A DNA stretch of 64,000 bases from Porphyromonadaceae bacterium UBA2751 (GCA_002353285.1 DEJJ01000029.1:1-64000); one strand, 5' to 3'; positions 16,633-26,353 are shown, counted from the first letter of the stretch. The notes: generated by a model from the letters alone, not told the origin. Translations and numbers: made by a program.

Positions 16633-17219
16633 TCAGTCACTCCGTCGAGGGAAAGGAGGCGGTCGCGTAGGGCAGGCAGGCGGTCGGCATCGGTCTGGAT
16701 GGTCATCGAGCACACGTTGTCAAATTGCTGGTCAAGGACCTTGAGATCGCCACTCTTCACCAGTTTCATCACGTCGTTCATGGCAAGGTAAGGGAAAGTG
16801 AACGAGAGGGTTGCCTGTTCGTGACATTCAAGTATCTCGCCAGCCTCGATAGCAGCGCGAGCCGCCTCACGATAGGCGACAATAAGTCCTGAAGTGCCAA
16901 GCTTGATGCCACCGAAGTAGCGCACCACAGCAATCACCACATTAGTGAGCCCAAACGAGTTGATTTGGCCCAGAATGGGTTTGCCAGCAGTGCCACTGGG
17001 CTCGCCATTGTCGCTTGAAAGATACTCATCGCGCTGAGTGCCAATCATGTAGGCCCAGCAGCAATGACGCGCATCGTGATATTTATTGGCTATCGCTTTA
17101 ATCAGTGCCTTAGCCTCATCGGCACTCGAGGCCGGCTGAGCTATAGCGATAAACTTGCTCATCTTCTCCTTGTAGATGCCTTGCGACACGCCTTTCAGCG
17201 TTTTATAAAAATCACTCAT
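16626..17219 (-). CDS. yigZ: YigZ/IMPACT family protein
   Basis: A 197-residue UPF0029/IMPACT protein. The N-terminal domain has the family hallmarks SSDNGEPSGTAGKP and RYFGGIKLGTSGL; the C-terminal ~65 residues correspond to the DUF1949 domain. Related eukaryotic proteins affect translational control; the bacterial role is not settled. A -7 element (17246-17253) lies about 25 bp upstream of the ATG. Confidence 0.88.
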   Translation of the reverse strand: MSDFYKTLKGVSQGIYKEKMSKFIAIAQPASSADEAKALIKAIANKYHDARHCCWAYMIGTQRDEYLSSDNGEPSGTAGKPILGQINSFGLTNVVIAVVRYFGGIKLGTSGLIVAYREAARAAIEAGEILECHEQATLSFTFPYLAMNDVMKLVKSGDLKVLDQQFDNVCSMTIQTDADRLPALRDRLLSLDGVTEK

Positions 17220-17245
17220 AGTTTTCCTCTCGATGAATCTTTCTG

Positions 17246-17303
17246 CAAAAATAACTATTTTTTCACACTTTCACCGTTTTCTCGGCTTAATTTTGTACCT
17301 TTG
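17246..17303. promoter_or_regulatory. Divergent promoters between yigZ and the DUF4494 gene
   Basis: On the minus strand TATTTTTG (17246-17253) precedes yigZ. On the plus strand TACCTTTG (17296-17303) precedes the DUF4494 gene; a second candidate, TAATTTTG, lies at 17288-17295. No good -33 elements are visible. Confidence 0.45.
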
Positions 17304-17373
17304 CACTTGCTTTTGATGGCTTTTTAATCACAATCAAGTAATTTTCAACCTAATAAATACAAATTATTACATT

Positions 17374-17844
17374 ATGGCAACCTACTTTGAATGTAAAGTG
17401 AAATATGACCGCACCCTCGACACTGGTGCACAAAAGACTGTTACCGAACCTTACCTCGTCGACGCACTGTCGTTCACCGAGGCCGAGGCACGCATCACCG
17501 AGGAGGTGAGCCCTTTCACCACTGGTGAATTTGCTGTAACTGCTGTGAAGAAAGTGAAATTCGACGACATCTTCTTCCATGAGGGTGGCGACCGCTGGTA
17601 CAAAGTGAAAATCAACATGATCACCATCGACGAGAAAACTGCCGCCGAAAAACGCACCGCAAGCAACTCACTGGTTCAGGCAAGCGAGTTCAAGCAGGCG
17701 CTCGACATTTTCCTCGAGAACATGCGAGGCACAGCTTTCGACTATGAGATTGCTGCTATCGACGAGACACAACTGATGGACGTTTTTGCTGCCAACCTTA
17801 CCGAGACTCTTGCCGACAAAAAGGCTAAGAACGAAGAAGAATAA
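17374..17844 (+). CDS. DUF4494 domain protein
   Basis: A 156-residue soluble protein of the DUF4494 type found in Bacteroidetes; the function is unknown. It starts MATYFECKVKYDRT and carries the ALSFTEAEARITEE and VKFDDIFFHEGGDRWYKVK segments that mark the family. No signal peptide is seen. yggS follows after 22 nt, so they are probably co-transcribed. Confidence 0.8.
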   Translation: MATYFECKVKYDRTLDTGAQKTVTEPYLVDALSFTEAEARITEEVSPFTTGEFAVTAVKKVKFDDIFFHEGGDRWYKVKINMITIDEKTAAEKRTASNSLVQASEFKQALDIFLENMRGTAFDYEIAAIDETQLMDVFAANLTETLADKKAKNEEE

Positions 17845-17866
17845 TCTTTATCATCTTTCACTCGCA

Positions 17867-18529
17867 ATGTCTATAGTTCAAAACATTGAACGCCTAAAGG
17901 CGCAACTGCCACAAGGAGTGAAGCTCGTGGCGGTGTCGAAGTTTCATCCGGTTGAGAGGCTACAAGAAGCCTACGAGGCGGGGCAACGCATCTTTGGTGA
18001 AAACAGAGCACAGGAACTGGCTGCAAAAGCGCCACAACTGCCCACCGACATTGAATGGCACTTTATTGGTCACTTGCAAAAGAATAAAGTTCGCATGATA
18101 ATGCCTTGGGCATCAACAATCCAAAGCATCGACTCTGAAGAATTACTCCAACTGGTTAACAAGGAGGCCGCAAGGATTGATCGCCACATTAAAGTTTTGC
18201 TACAGCTTCATGTGGCTAAAGAGCAAACCAAGAGTGGATTTACTGTTGAGGAAGTGCTGCAAGCAGCCCGCAATGGCGCATTTCACGACCTGAGCAATGT
18301 GACCATAGCCGGCGTGATGGCAATGGCCACATTCACCACCGACATGGAGCAAGTGGCCCAGGAGTTTGAACTCGTGCACGACACCTTTGCAAAACTGCAA
18401 TCCATGATCAATAGCCCTGCTTTCAATGAGATTAGCATGGGCATGAGCCACGACTGGCCAGTTGCCGTTGAGCACGGCGCAACTCTGGTGCGCATTGGCA
18501 CCGACATCTTCGGCCCACGAGAATATTGA
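17867..18529 (+). CDS. yggS: YggS family pyridoxal-phosphate homeostasis protein
   Basis: A 220-residue fold-type III PLP-binding protein (PLPBP) involved in PLP homeostasis; it has no established catalytic reaction. The PLP lysine is in LVAVSKFHP near the N terminus, followed by FGENRAQEL. The C terminus has the phosphate-binding SMGMSHDW and VRIGTDIFGPREY. The open frame extends upstream into the previous gene, but the ATG at 17867 gives the usual start. The MFS gene follows after 32 nt. Confidence 0.92.
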   Translation: MSIVQNIERLKAQLPQGVKLVAVSKFHPVERLQEAYEAGQRIFGENRAQELAAKAPQLPTDIEWHFIGHLQKNKVRMIMPWASTIQSIDSEELLQLVNKEAARIDRHIKVLLQLHVAKEQTKSGFTVEEVLQAARNGAFHDLSNVTIAGVMAMATFTTDMEQVAQEFELVHDTFAKLQSMINSPAFNEISMGMSHDWPVAVEHGATLVRIGTDIFGPREY

Positions 18530-18561
18530 CAATTTAAATACTAACTTTAAACAAGAATACA

Positions 18562-19875
18562 ATGGCACAACAAAAGAAAAATGGTTCTATCATCGCCATC
18601 ATCACGATGATGTTCCTCTATGCAATGATTGCATTTGTGACTAACCTGGCTGCACCAATTGGCGTGGTAATGAAGAACGACCCCGAGGTAGGAGGCTCCA
18701 ACTTCCTTGCCATGATGGGTAACTTCATGAACTTCCTTGCCTACCTCTTTATGGGAATTCCTGCTGGCAAAATGTTGACAAGGATTGGATATAAAAAGAC
18801 TGCAATGTTTGGCATCCTTTGTGGGTTTATCGGAGTTCTTGTCCAGTTCCTGTCGGGATTTGAGGCACTCGAAGGGTATTCCGACAACACCATTTACCTT
18901 ATTGGGGCGTTCATCTCGGGTGTGTCGGTGTGCTTGCTCAACACCGTTGTCAACCCCATGCTCAACCTCATTGGAGGCGGAGGCAAGCGAGGCAACCAGC
19001 TCAACATGATTGGCGGCACATTCAACTCTCTCGCTGCAACATTCACACCTATGTTAGTGGGCGCGCTAATTGGAGAAATCACAAGAGAGAGCGACTTTGC
19101 CGACATTAACCTGGTGCTCTACATCGCCATGGCTGTCTTTGCCGCTGCATTTATTGTGCTAGCTTTTGTTCCCATTAAAGACCCCGAAATTGGCAAGGTT
19201 ACCAAGAACACAAAGTTCGAACACTCTCCATGGAAATTCCGCCACTTTGTGCTTGGCGCTATTGGCATCTTTATCTATGTGGGAATCGAAGTGGGAATCC
19301 CAGGAACTCTCAACTTCTACCTTAGCGACACCACAACCAAGGGCGCTGGCCTGCTTGCCAACGCTGCAGCAATCGGAGGCATGGTCGCTGGAACTTATTG
19401 GCTGCTCATGCTCGTGGGGCGCATCATTGGCGGCGCTATTGCCAGCAAGGTTTCAAGCAAGACCATGATGGTTGTGGTAACCATCGTGGGCATGGCACTC
19501 ATTCTGTGCGCAATGTTTGCCGACAAGGAGACCCAGACCTCTATGCCAGTGTTCACCGGCAGCGGATTTGCAATGGAAACTGTGCCCTTGAGCGCACTAC
19601 TACTGGTGCTGTGCGGCCTGTGCACATCGGTGATGTGGTCGTGCGTGTTCAACCTCGCAACCGAGGGATTGGGCAAGTATACCGCAGCTGCCAGCGGCAT
19701 TTTCATGATGATGGTTGTGGGTGGCGGCGTGTTGCCACTCATCCAGAATGCCATTGCCGACAGCAACCTCGGCTACATGATCTCTTACATCGTGCCTCTG
19801 GTGGGACTTGCCTACCTGTGCTTCTACGCCATCGTGGGATGCAAGAACGTCAACACCGACATACCAGTCGAATAA
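18562..19875 (+). CDS. MFS sugar transporter, FucP/GlcP-like
   Basis: A 437-residue major facilitator with about 12 membrane helices, most like the fucose/glucose-galactose:H+ symporters common in Bacteroidetes. The first loop has the MGIPAGKMLTRIGYKKTA signature, equivalent to the MFS loop 2-3 motif, and NPMLNLIGGGGKRGNQLN in the middle of the N-half matches this subfamily. Transketolase lies immediately downstream but is separated by a terminator. The sugar cannot be named from sequence. Confidence 0.82.
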   Translation: MAQQKKNGSIIAIITMMFLYAMIAFVTNLAAPIGVVMKNDPEVGGSNFLAMMGNFMNFLAYLFMGIPAGKMLTRIGYKKTAMFGILCGFIGVLVQFLSGFEALEGYSDNTIYLIGAFISGVSVCLLNTVVNPMLNLIGGGGKRGNQLNMIGGTFNSLAATFTPMLVGALIGEITRESDFADINLVLYIAMAVFAAAFIVLAFVPIKDPEIGKVTKNTKFEHSPWKFRHFVLGAIGIFIYVGIEVGIPGTLNFYLSDTTTKGAGLLANAAAIGGMVAGTYWLLMLVGRIIGGAIASKVSSKTMMVVVTIVGMALILCAMFADKETQTSMPVFTGSGFAMETVPLSALLLVLCGLCTSVMWSCVFNLATEGLGKYTAAASGIFMMMVVGGGVLPLIQNAIADSNLGYMISYIVPLVGLAYLCFYAIVGCKNVNTDIPVE

Positions 19876-19902
19876 CATCACAACACAAACTCATTATACC
19901 AG

Positions 19903-19933
19903 GGCATTGCTACGACAGCAATGCCTTTTTTTG
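19903..19933 (+). terminator. Rho-independent terminator after the MFS gene
   Basis: GGCATTGCT (19903-19911) pairs with AGCAATGCC (19917-19925) around ACGAC, followed by a run of T. Confidence 0.88.
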
Positions 19934-19951
19934 CAATTTTTCTACAAAATA

Positions 19952-19983
19952 TTTGCACATTATTATAATAATTAGTAATTTCG
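19952..19983 (+). promoter_or_regulatory. Promoter for transketolase
   Basis: TTTG (19952-19955), 20 bp spacer, TAATTTCG (19976-19983, one mismatch to TAnnTTTG), about 30 bp before the ATG. Confidence 0.5.
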
Positions 19984-20012
19984 TCACGTAATAATTGAAA
20001 TTTAATTTTTAT

Positions 20013-22067
20013 ATGACTGATAATAATCTGATGACTCGCGCGGCCAACAACATCCGCATCTTGGCCGCCGCAATGGTTGAGAATGCTAAATCGGGACATC
20101 CCGGTGGCGCCATGGGAGGTGCCGACTTTGCCAATGTGCTTTATAGCTCCTACCTTGTGCACGACCCCGACGACCCACGCTGGATAGCCCGCGACCGATT
20201 CTTCCTCGACCCAGGCCACATGTCGCCAATGCTCTATGCCACACTGCTGATGACAGGCAAGTACACCATCGACGACATCAAGGCCTTCCGCTCGTGGGGA
20301 AGCATCACACCTGGCCATCCCGAGCTCGACGTCGATCACGGCGTGGAGAACACCAGCGGTCCACTGGGCCAGGGGCATGTAATGGCTGTGGGATGTGCCA
20401 TTGCCGAGCGATTCATTGCCACTCACTTTAGCGAGGTTTTCGCCCACAAGACCTACGCCTTCATCAGCGATGGAGGCATCCAGGAGGGCATTTCGCAAGA
20501 GGCCGGCCGCCTGGCTGGGCACCTGGGCCTGAGCAACCTCATCATGTTCTACGACAGCAACTCGGTGCAGCTTAGCACCATGTGCGATGCAGTGAGCTCG
20601 GAGGACACCGCTATGAAATACCGTGCTTGGAATTGGAATGTCATCGAGGTCGATGGCACCAATCCCGCCGCTATGGCCCAGGCACTCGACAAAGCACAAC
20701 ATGAGACCGAGCGCCCCACCCTCATCATTGGCAACACCATCATGGGGCGTGGCTGTGTGACCGACGATGGAACCAATTTCGAGGGCCAGTGCAGCACTCA
20801 TGGCAATCCGCTCAGCAAGTCGGGAGCAAGCTTCGAGAAGACAATCGAGAACCTGGGCGGCGACCCAATTAACCCCTGGCAGGTGTTCCCCGAAGTAGCC
20901 GAGCTCTACAGCAACCGTGCCAAGCAGCTGCGTGACATCGTTGCACAGCGCAAGGCACAAGAGCAAGAATGGCGCACAGCCAACCCTGAAAAGGCAGCAC
21001 AGCTCGACCGTTATATAAAAGGTGAAGTCGACGCCATCGACTATGCAGCCATCGAGCACAAACCAGGACTTGCCACACGCGCTTCGAGTGCCAACGTGCT
21101 TGCTGCACTGGCGCAAGGCGTGGGCAACATGATTGTGTCAAGTGCCGACCTTGCTAATAGCGACAAGACCGACGGATTCTTGAAGAAAACCAAGCCTCTC
21201 ACTCGTGGCGACTTTGAGGGTGCATTCCTGCAGGTCGGCGTGAGCGAGCTCGCCATGACTGCCATCATCAATGGCATCGCCCTGCATGGCGCAATGATTG
21301 CAGCATGCGGCACCTTCTTCGTCTTTAGCGACTACATGAAACCCGCAGTGCGCCTCTCGGCACTCATGGAACTGCCAGTTAAGTTCATTTGGACACACGA
21401 CGCATTCCGAGTTGGTGAGGATGGACCCACCCACGAACCAGTTGAGCAGGAGGCACAAATTCGCCTTATGGAAGAGCTCAAGAATCATAGCGGACGCAAC
21501 AGCATGCTCGTGCTACGACCAGCCGATAGCGCCGAGTGCACCGTGGCATGGAAAATGGCAATGGAGAACACTCTCACACCCACGGCCCTCATTCTCTCGC
21601 GACAAAACATCCCCGACCTGCCATCGCAGCACGGCAACGACTATGCTGCTCGCTACAACGACGCACTGCAGGCCCAAAAGGGTGGTTACATATTATACAA
21701 GGACCAAGACCCCGACATAGTGCTTGTAGGCAATGGTTCCGAGGTGTCAACTCTTGTTGAGGCGGCAAAGCTTCTTAAGGCCGAGCAAAACATTAAGGTA
21801 CAGATTGTTTCAATACCATCAATAGGACTTTTTAAGTGCCAACCAGCCGATTACCAATGCCAGGTGATTCCACCGCAACTGCCCACTTTTGGACTCACAG
21901 CAGGACTACCATCCACTCTACACAGCGTGGTTAACGGTGGCACTGTTTTCGGACTCGACCATTTTGGAGCTTCGGCACCCTATAAGATTCTCGATGATAA
22001 ATTTGGATTTTCTCCACAAAATATCTCATCGGAAATCCAAAAAACCCTCAAAAAAAGCAAAAAATGA
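20013..22067 (+). CDS. tkt: Transketolase
   Basis: Thiamine-dependent transfer of two-carbon ketol units in the pentose-phosphate pathway. The 684-residue protein has an N-terminal TPP domain with KSGHPGGAMGGADF near 25-38 and ISDGGIQEGISQEAGR, the pyrimidine-binding domain with DSFRVGEDGPTHEPVE-type sequence (here HDAFRVGEDGPTHEPVEQ), and a C-terminal domain. The frame runs back to a TTG at 19995, but the ATG at 20013 fits the promoter position. The TPP motif has the GGIQEG form instead of GDGC. Confidence 0.94.
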   Translation: MTDNNLMTRAANNIRILAAAMVENAKSGHPGGAMGGADFANVLYSSYLVHDPDDPRWIARDRFFLDPGHMSPMLYATLLMTGKYTIDDIKAFRSWGSITPGHPELDVDHGVENTSGPLGQGHVMAVGCAIAERFIATHFSEVFAHKTYAFISDGGIQEGISQEAGRLAGHLGLSNLIMFYDSNSVQLSTMCDAVSSEDTAMKYRAWNWNVIEVDGTNPAAMAQALDKAQHETERPTLIIGNTIMGRGCVTDDGTNFEGQCSTHGNPLSKSGASFEKTIENLGGDPINPWQVFPEVAELYSNRAKQLRDIVAQRKAQEQEWRTANPEKAAQLDRYIKGEVDAIDYAAIEHKPGLATRASSANVLAALAQGVGNMIVSSADLANSDKTDGFLKKTKPLTRGDFEGAFLQVGVSELAMTAIINGIALHGAMIAACGTFFVFSDYMKPAVRLSALMELPVKFIWTHDAFRVGEDGPTHEPVEQEAQIRLMEELKNHSGRNSMLVLRPADSAECTVAWKMAMENTLTPTALILSRQNIPDLPSQHGNDYAARYNDALQAQKGGYILYKDQDPDIVLVGNGSEVSTLVEAAKLLKAEQNIKVQIVSIPSIGLFKCQPADYQCQVIPPQLPTFGLTAGLPSTLHSVVNGGTVFGLDHFGASAPYKILDDKFGFSPQNISSEIQKTLKKSKK

Positions 22068-22120
22068 CCTTTTTTTGAAGATTTTTTTGAGAAAATGACT
22101 ATCAATCAAAAAAAAAGCTA

Positions 22121-22206
22121 TATATTTGCACAATGTTTTGATAAGGTATACAATTCATTTTAGTGTTTAACAAATAAAAATTTTTATTTAACAAAAACGT
22201 AAGTCT
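22121..22206 (+). promoter_or_regulatory. Promoter and structured leader of the OmpA-like gene
   Basis: TATATTTG (22121-22128) matches TAnnTTTG. The ~70-nt leader contains a perfect 18-bp palindrome of A and T (22172-22189) close to the start codon, which could fold and affect translation or stability. Confidence 0.5.
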
Positions 22207-23484
22207 ATGAAAAAGATTACATTACTAGCATGTGCATGTGCTCTTTTCTTGGCTCCTGCAGTTAACGCTCAGGAGGTTCAGTACGTTGAGGATCCCGCTC
22301 AGGGCTACATCTTCAATCGTATGCAAGACAATTGGTTCATCCAGGCCACAGGCGGTGTTGGCGTTATGATGTCTTACAAAGACGCTAACATGAAGCTCGG
22401 CAAGCGCTTCCTCGCTCCTAAGGCTAACTTGTTCATCGGTAAGTGGTTCTCTCCACTGCTGGGTGTTCGCATCGGCGGTCACTTCGAGCAGATGAAGGGT
22501 GCTACCGACAACACTCGCGCCATCGGTTATCGCACCGACATGGGCGACATGATGAAGGATGACGCTAAGGGTGTAATGGGACAGAAGTTCAATCGCATCG
22601 GTGTTACCGGCGATGTTCTGTTCAACGTTACTAACTGGCTCTGCGGTTACAAGCCCGGTCGCTTCTACAACGCTGTAGTTTATGCTGGTGCTTCTACTAG
22701 CTGGAACTTCTACAACGACAAGGCCGACGGAACTGGTAGCTGGAAGTACAAAGGCGCCGACAATGGTAAGGAAGGCTCTCACAGCCGTAACTTCGCCCTC
22801 CAGGCTGGTTTGCTCAACAGCTTCGCTCTTGGCAAGCACGTTGACCTCCTCCTCGACCTCCGTTTCGACATGATTCAGGAGCACATCGACGGTTGGGGCC
22901 ACAAGACTTGGAACGAGTACCCAAGCGTACAACTCGGTTTCGCTTATAAGTTTGGCAAGACTGAGTGGAATGCACCTGTTGTTCCTGTATGCCCACAGTA
23001 TCAGGACCTCACTCCCGAGCTCGACGCTCTCCGCAACAAGCTTGCTCAAGCTAATGCTAAGATCCGCGACCTCGAGAACCAGCTCAACGACTGCCTGAAC
23101 TGGAAGCGTAACCACAAGTGCCCCGAGAACAATGTTGTTAACAACATCATCGGCGACGCTCCTCTGGCTACTATCTACTATCCAAGAGGTAAGTCTTACA
23201 TCACTCCTCTCCAGATGGAGGTTGTAAACGCAGTTGCTGACGTTATGAACAACGAGAGCGACAGCTACAAGCTCACTGGTTGGGCCGACAACTACACTGG
23301 TAACGACGCCATCAACATCAAGCTTCGTCACGACCGTGTTAACGGCGTTAAGAAGACTCTTGAGGACAAGGGCATCGACGGCGACCGTCTCAACACTGAG
23401 ACCAACAACGAGAACCACCCACATGCCACTAGCTTGGCATCTGCACCTCTCGGCCGTTGCGTTACTATCGAGCGTAACAAATAA
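22207..23484 (+). CDS. OmpA family outer-membrane protein (OprF/OmpA-like)
   Basis: Predicted to link the outer membrane to peptidoglycan. The 425 residues comprise a signal peptide (1 to about 21, ending VNAQ), an N-terminal beta-barrel to about 255, a short Pro/Cys linker (VVPVCPQYQDLTPE), a coiled-coil segment (LDALRNKLAQANAKIRDLEN) and an OmpA C-terminal domain. That domain has GWADNYTGNDAINIKLRHDR, containing the conserved Asp and Arg of diaminopimelate binding. Codon use is strikingly uniform (GGT, GCT, CGT, AAC, TAC), as in very highly expressed genes. Monocistronic, with its own promoter and terminator. Confidence 0.9.
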   Translation: MKKITLLACACALFLAPAVNAQEVQYVEDPAQGYIFNRMQDNWFIQATGGVGVMMSYKDANMKLGKRFLAPKANLFIGKWFSPLLGVRIGGHFEQMKGATDNTRAIGYRTDMGDMMKDDAKGVMGQKFNRIGVTGDVLFNVTNWLCGYKPGRFYNAVVYAGASTSWNFYNDKADGTGSWKYKGADNGKEGSHSRNFALQAGLLNSFALGKHVDLLLDLRFDMIQEHIDGWGHKTWNEYPSVQLGFAYKFGKTEWNAPVVPVCPQYQDLTPELDALRNKLAQANAKIRDLENQLNDCLNWKRNHKCPENNVVNNIIGDAPLATIYYPRGKSYITPLQMEVVNAVADVMNNESDSYKLTGWADNYTGNDAINIKLRHDRVNGVKKTLEDKGIDGDRLNTETNNENHPHATSLASAPLGRCVTIERNK

Positions 23485-23520
23485 TTCTTTGACATCGAGA
23501 ATTAAAAACGCTTAAAGAAC

Positions 23521-23557
23521 AAAAAGTCCTGCACACCATTGTGCGGGACTTTTTTTT
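23521..23557 (+). terminator. Rho-independent terminator after the OmpA-like gene
   Basis: AAAAAGTCCTGCACA (23521-23535) pairs with the complementary arm starting at 23540 around a 4-nt loop (one G-U pair), followed by eight T. Confidence 0.9.
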
Positions 23558-23594
23558 GTGACATAATTATCAACCCAGTCTCATTTATTTTCAC

Positions 23595-23602
23595 TAATTT
23601 TG
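23595..23602 (+). promoter_or_regulatory. -7 element for the MATE gene
   Basis: TAATTTTG matches TAnnTTTG, 44 bp before the chosen ATG; it lies inside the longer open frame and so supports the later start. Confidence 0.5.
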
Positions 23603-23646
23603 CCCCATCCTTTTTTACACATTATATATATAGGGCAACTACCACA

Positions 23647-25077
23647 ATGGCCACCAAGCAACATCAGCGACTCATCGACCGCATCAAGACCGGCGATCAC
23701 ATGACGCTAAAGCAGCAACTCTCACTCACCGTAGCGTTGAGCACACCAGCAATACTGGCACAGCTATCGATTATAATCATGCAATATATCGATGCTTCGA
23801 TGGTGGGAAGCCTGGGTGCTGCCGACAGTGCCGCCATTGGACTCGTCTCTTCATCGGCATGGCTCTTCGAGGGGCTCTTGAGCGCAGCGGCCATGGGATT
23901 CACTGTGCAAGTAGCTCATCATCTTGGAGCTGGAGGCACCAGCAATGCACGCGGCGTGTTGCGGCAGTCACTGGTCGCCTGCCTTCTATTCAGTGTAGCG
24001 CTGGCTGCCATTGGAGCTGCCATCAGCACACCACTCCCCCACTGGCTTGGAGGCACCCACGAGGTCAACACCAAGGCCTCTAACTATTTCCTCATCTTGT
24101 CAATATTCCTTCCATTCCTCGAGATTGAGTTCCTGGCAGGAGGCATGCTGCGCAGCAGTGGCAACATGAAAGTGCCAGGATTGCTCAATATATTAATGTG
24201 TGTGCTCGATGTGGTGTTCAATTTCTTCCTCATATTCCCCACTCGCGACATTGCCATTGCTGGCCACACCATCCACATGCCAGGAATGGGCCTTGGTGTG
24301 ACAGGTGCCGCCATTGGAACAGTCATGGCCGAGGTGGTCACTTGCCTGCTCATGCTCTACTTCCTGCTCACGCGCTCACGCGACCTGAAACTCATTGGCA
24401 ACAAAGGATCGTTCACACCCACTGCGGCATGTCTCAGGCGGGCCTACCGCATCAGCCTGCCTATGGCGTTACAACACGTCATGATGTGTGGTGCCTACAT
24501 CGCAACCACTGCCATCGTGGCCCCGCTGGGAAGCGTGGCACTCGCTGCCAACATTTTTGCCATCACAGCCGAGAGCCTTTGCTACATGCCAGGACAAGGC
24601 ATCAGCGAGGCAGCAACCACACTTGTGGGGCAAAGCGCTGGAGCTGGCCGAAGAAATCTAATGACACGCTTCGCCACCATCACTGTGATCATGGGAGTGC
24701 TCACAATGACTGTTATGGGAGTGCTGCTTTATGCCTGCGCCCATCTGCTCATGGGCTTCATGTCGCCTGTCAACGACATCATCAATCTGGGCACGCAGTG
24801 CCTGCGCATCGAGGCATGGGCCGAGCCTCTTTATGCCATCTCTATTGTGGGCTATGGCGTGATGGTGGGTGCTGGCGACACATTAGTGCCATGCATCATG
24901 AACCTGGCAAGCATGTGGATTGTGCGAATCACACTCGCCACATTACTTGCATCCACCATGGGGCTCGTGGGCGTGTGGATTGCAATGTGCATCGAGCTTT
25001 GCGTGAGGGGATTGTTATTCCTGGGGAGGCTCCTCTCAGGCAAGTGGATAAAGAAAACGTCAATCATCAACAGTTAA
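23647..25077 (+). CDS. MATE family efflux transporter
   Basis: A predicted Na+- or H+-coupled multidrug/metabolite exporter in the inner membrane. The 476 residues make about 12 hydrophobic helices in two related halves; the first has YIDASMVGSLGAADSAAIGL, the second LGSVALAANIFAITAESLCY, as in the DinF/NorM group. The frame opens upstream at 23539, but a -7 element at 23595 and the ATG at 23647 indicate the shorter protein. Substrate unknown. Confidence 0.9.
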   Translation: MATKQHQRLIDRIKTGDHMTLKQQLSLTVALSTPAILAQLSIIIMQYIDASMVGSLGAADSAAIGLVSSSAWLFEGLLSAAAMGFTVQVAHHLGAGGTSNARGVLRQSLVACLLFSVALAAIGAAISTPLPHWLGGTHEVNTKASNYFLILSIFLPFLEIEFLAGGMLRSSGNMKVPGLLNILMCVLDVVFNFFLIFPTRDIAIAGHTIHMPGMGLGVTGAAIGTVMAEVVTCLLMLYFLLTRSRDLKLIGNKGSFTPTAACLRRAYRISLPMALQHVMMCGAYIATTAIVAPLGSVALAANIFAITAESLCYMPGQGISEAATTLVGQSAGAGRRNLMTRFATITVIMGVLTMTVMGVLLYACAHLLMGFMSPVNDIINLGTQCLRIEAWAEPLYAISIVGYGVMVGAGDTLVPCIMNLASMWIVRITLATLLASTMGLVGVWIAMCIELCVRGLLFLGRLLSGKWIKKTSIINS

Positions 25078-25114
25078 ATAGTTCAAAATACTTAATAATA
25101 ACTTGTCATTTCAT

Positions 25115-25122
25115 TAACTTTG
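25115..25122 (+). promoter_or_regulatory. -7 element for patB
   Basis: TAACTTTG matches TAnnTTTG, about 30 bp before the ATG at 25153. It overlaps the beginning of the longer open frame. Confidence 0.5.
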
Positions 25123-25152
25123 CATCACAATAAGCATAAACCACGCATAATC

Positions 25153-26325
25153 ATGAATAACGACAACTTTAACTTCGACGAAATCGTTGATCGTCATCAC
25201 ACCCATGCAATAAAATGGGACAAATGTGAAGCCGACGACATCATACCCATGTGGGTTGCCGACATGGATTTCAAGGCAGCACCATGCATCATCGAGGCTC
25301 TCAAGCAGCGGCTCGACCATGGCATTTTCGGTTATGCCAGTGTGCCCGATGAGTTCTACACATCAATCACCAACTGGTTCGCCAGGCGGCACAACTGGAA
25401 CATCGACCGCAGCATGATTGACTACACCACAGGGGTGGTGCCAGCTTTCAACGCAGTGATCAAGGCTCTGACCAAGCCAGGCGAGAATGTGGTGATTCTC
25501 ACACCAGTCTACAACTGCTTCTTCACCTGCATCGAGAGCAACAACTGCAAGGCTGTGGAAGTCCCTCTCAACTATAATGACGATTACACCTATTCTATCA
25601 ACTTCCACACTCTTGAGCAGGCGCTGAGCGACGACAACACCCACACACTACTGTTCTGCAACCCTCACAACCCTGCAGGACGAGTGTGGACGCGCCAAGA
25701 GCTACTACAGGTCAACGACTTGTGCATCAAGCATGGAGTCACAGTCATCAGCGACGAGATTCACTGCGAAATGGTTATGCCTGGCCACGACTACACTCCA
25801 TTTGCTTCTATTTCAGTCGAGGCACAGCGCAATTGCATCACTTGTGGCTCTCCCAGCAAGTCGTTCAACATTGCTGGCCTACAGGCTGCTTTCATCGTGA
25901 GCAACAACCCCGACATTAAAGCCAGAGTGAACCAAGCTCTCATCGACAACCAAGTCAACTCCATCAATCCATTCGGCCTTGAGGCCTTCATCGCTGCCTA
26001 CAATCATGGCGAGAGCTGGATTTTGCAACTCAACCGCTACATTGCTGGCAACTTCAACCTCATGTGTGACATGATGAGCAAAGAACTCCCACAACTCCAC
26101 ATCACTCCCATGGAAGGCTCCTATCTTGCATGGATCGATGTCACTCCCACGGGCCTGACAAGCACACAAGCAACCCAAAAGATTCTCAACGAGGGCCGTG
26201 TGATGGTCAACGATGGCGTCATCTACGGCAAGGCTGGCGACGGCTTCATCCGCATCAACCTCGCAACGCCTCGTTCCATTGTTGAAGAAGCCACAAGGCG
26301 CATCATCAACACTATGAAGCAGTAG
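25153..26325 (+). CDS. patB: MalY/PatB-type PLP-dependent C-S lyase (aminotransferase class I/II fold)
   Basis: Predicted cystathionine beta-lyase-like enzyme cleaving C-S bonds of cystathionine or cysteine conjugates. The 390 residues show MWVADMDFKAAP near the N terminus, NPHNPAGRVWT, SDEIHCEMV (cofactor-binding Asp) and the PLP lysine in SPSKSFNIAGLQ, all typical of MalY/PatB. The start at 25153 fits the promoter; an upstream TTG overlaps the -7 element. The natural substrate could also be another beta-elimination substrate. Confidence 0.88.
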   Translation: MNNDNFNFDEIVDRHHTHAIKWDKCEADDIIPMWVADMDFKAAPCIIEALKQRLDHGIFGYASVPDEFYTSITNWFARRHNWNIDRSMIDYTTGVVPAFNAVIKALTKPGENVVILTPVYNCFFTCIESNNCKAVEVPLNYNDDYTYSINFHTLEQALSDDNTHTLLFCNPHNPAGRVWTRQELLQVNDLCIKHGVTVISDEIHCEMVMPGHDYTPFASISVEAQRNCITCGSPSKSFNIAGLQAAFIVSNNPDIKARVNQALIDNQVNSINPFGLEAFIAAYNHGESWILQLNRYIAGNFNLMCDMMSKELPQLHITPMEGSYLAWIDVTPTGLTSTQATQKILNEGRVMVNDGVIYGKAGDGFIRINLATPRSIVEEATRRIINTMKQ

Positions 26326-26353
26326 AGCAACTTGCACATTCACCACACATAGC

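Noticed and set aside
19878..21116. 412-residue open frame on the minus strand
   Set aside because: Antisense shadow of transketolase; no promoter or recognisable domain.
22225..23424. 399-residue open frame on the minus strand
   Set aside because: Antisense shadow caused by the strong codon bias of the OmpA-like gene (Val/Leu-rich product).
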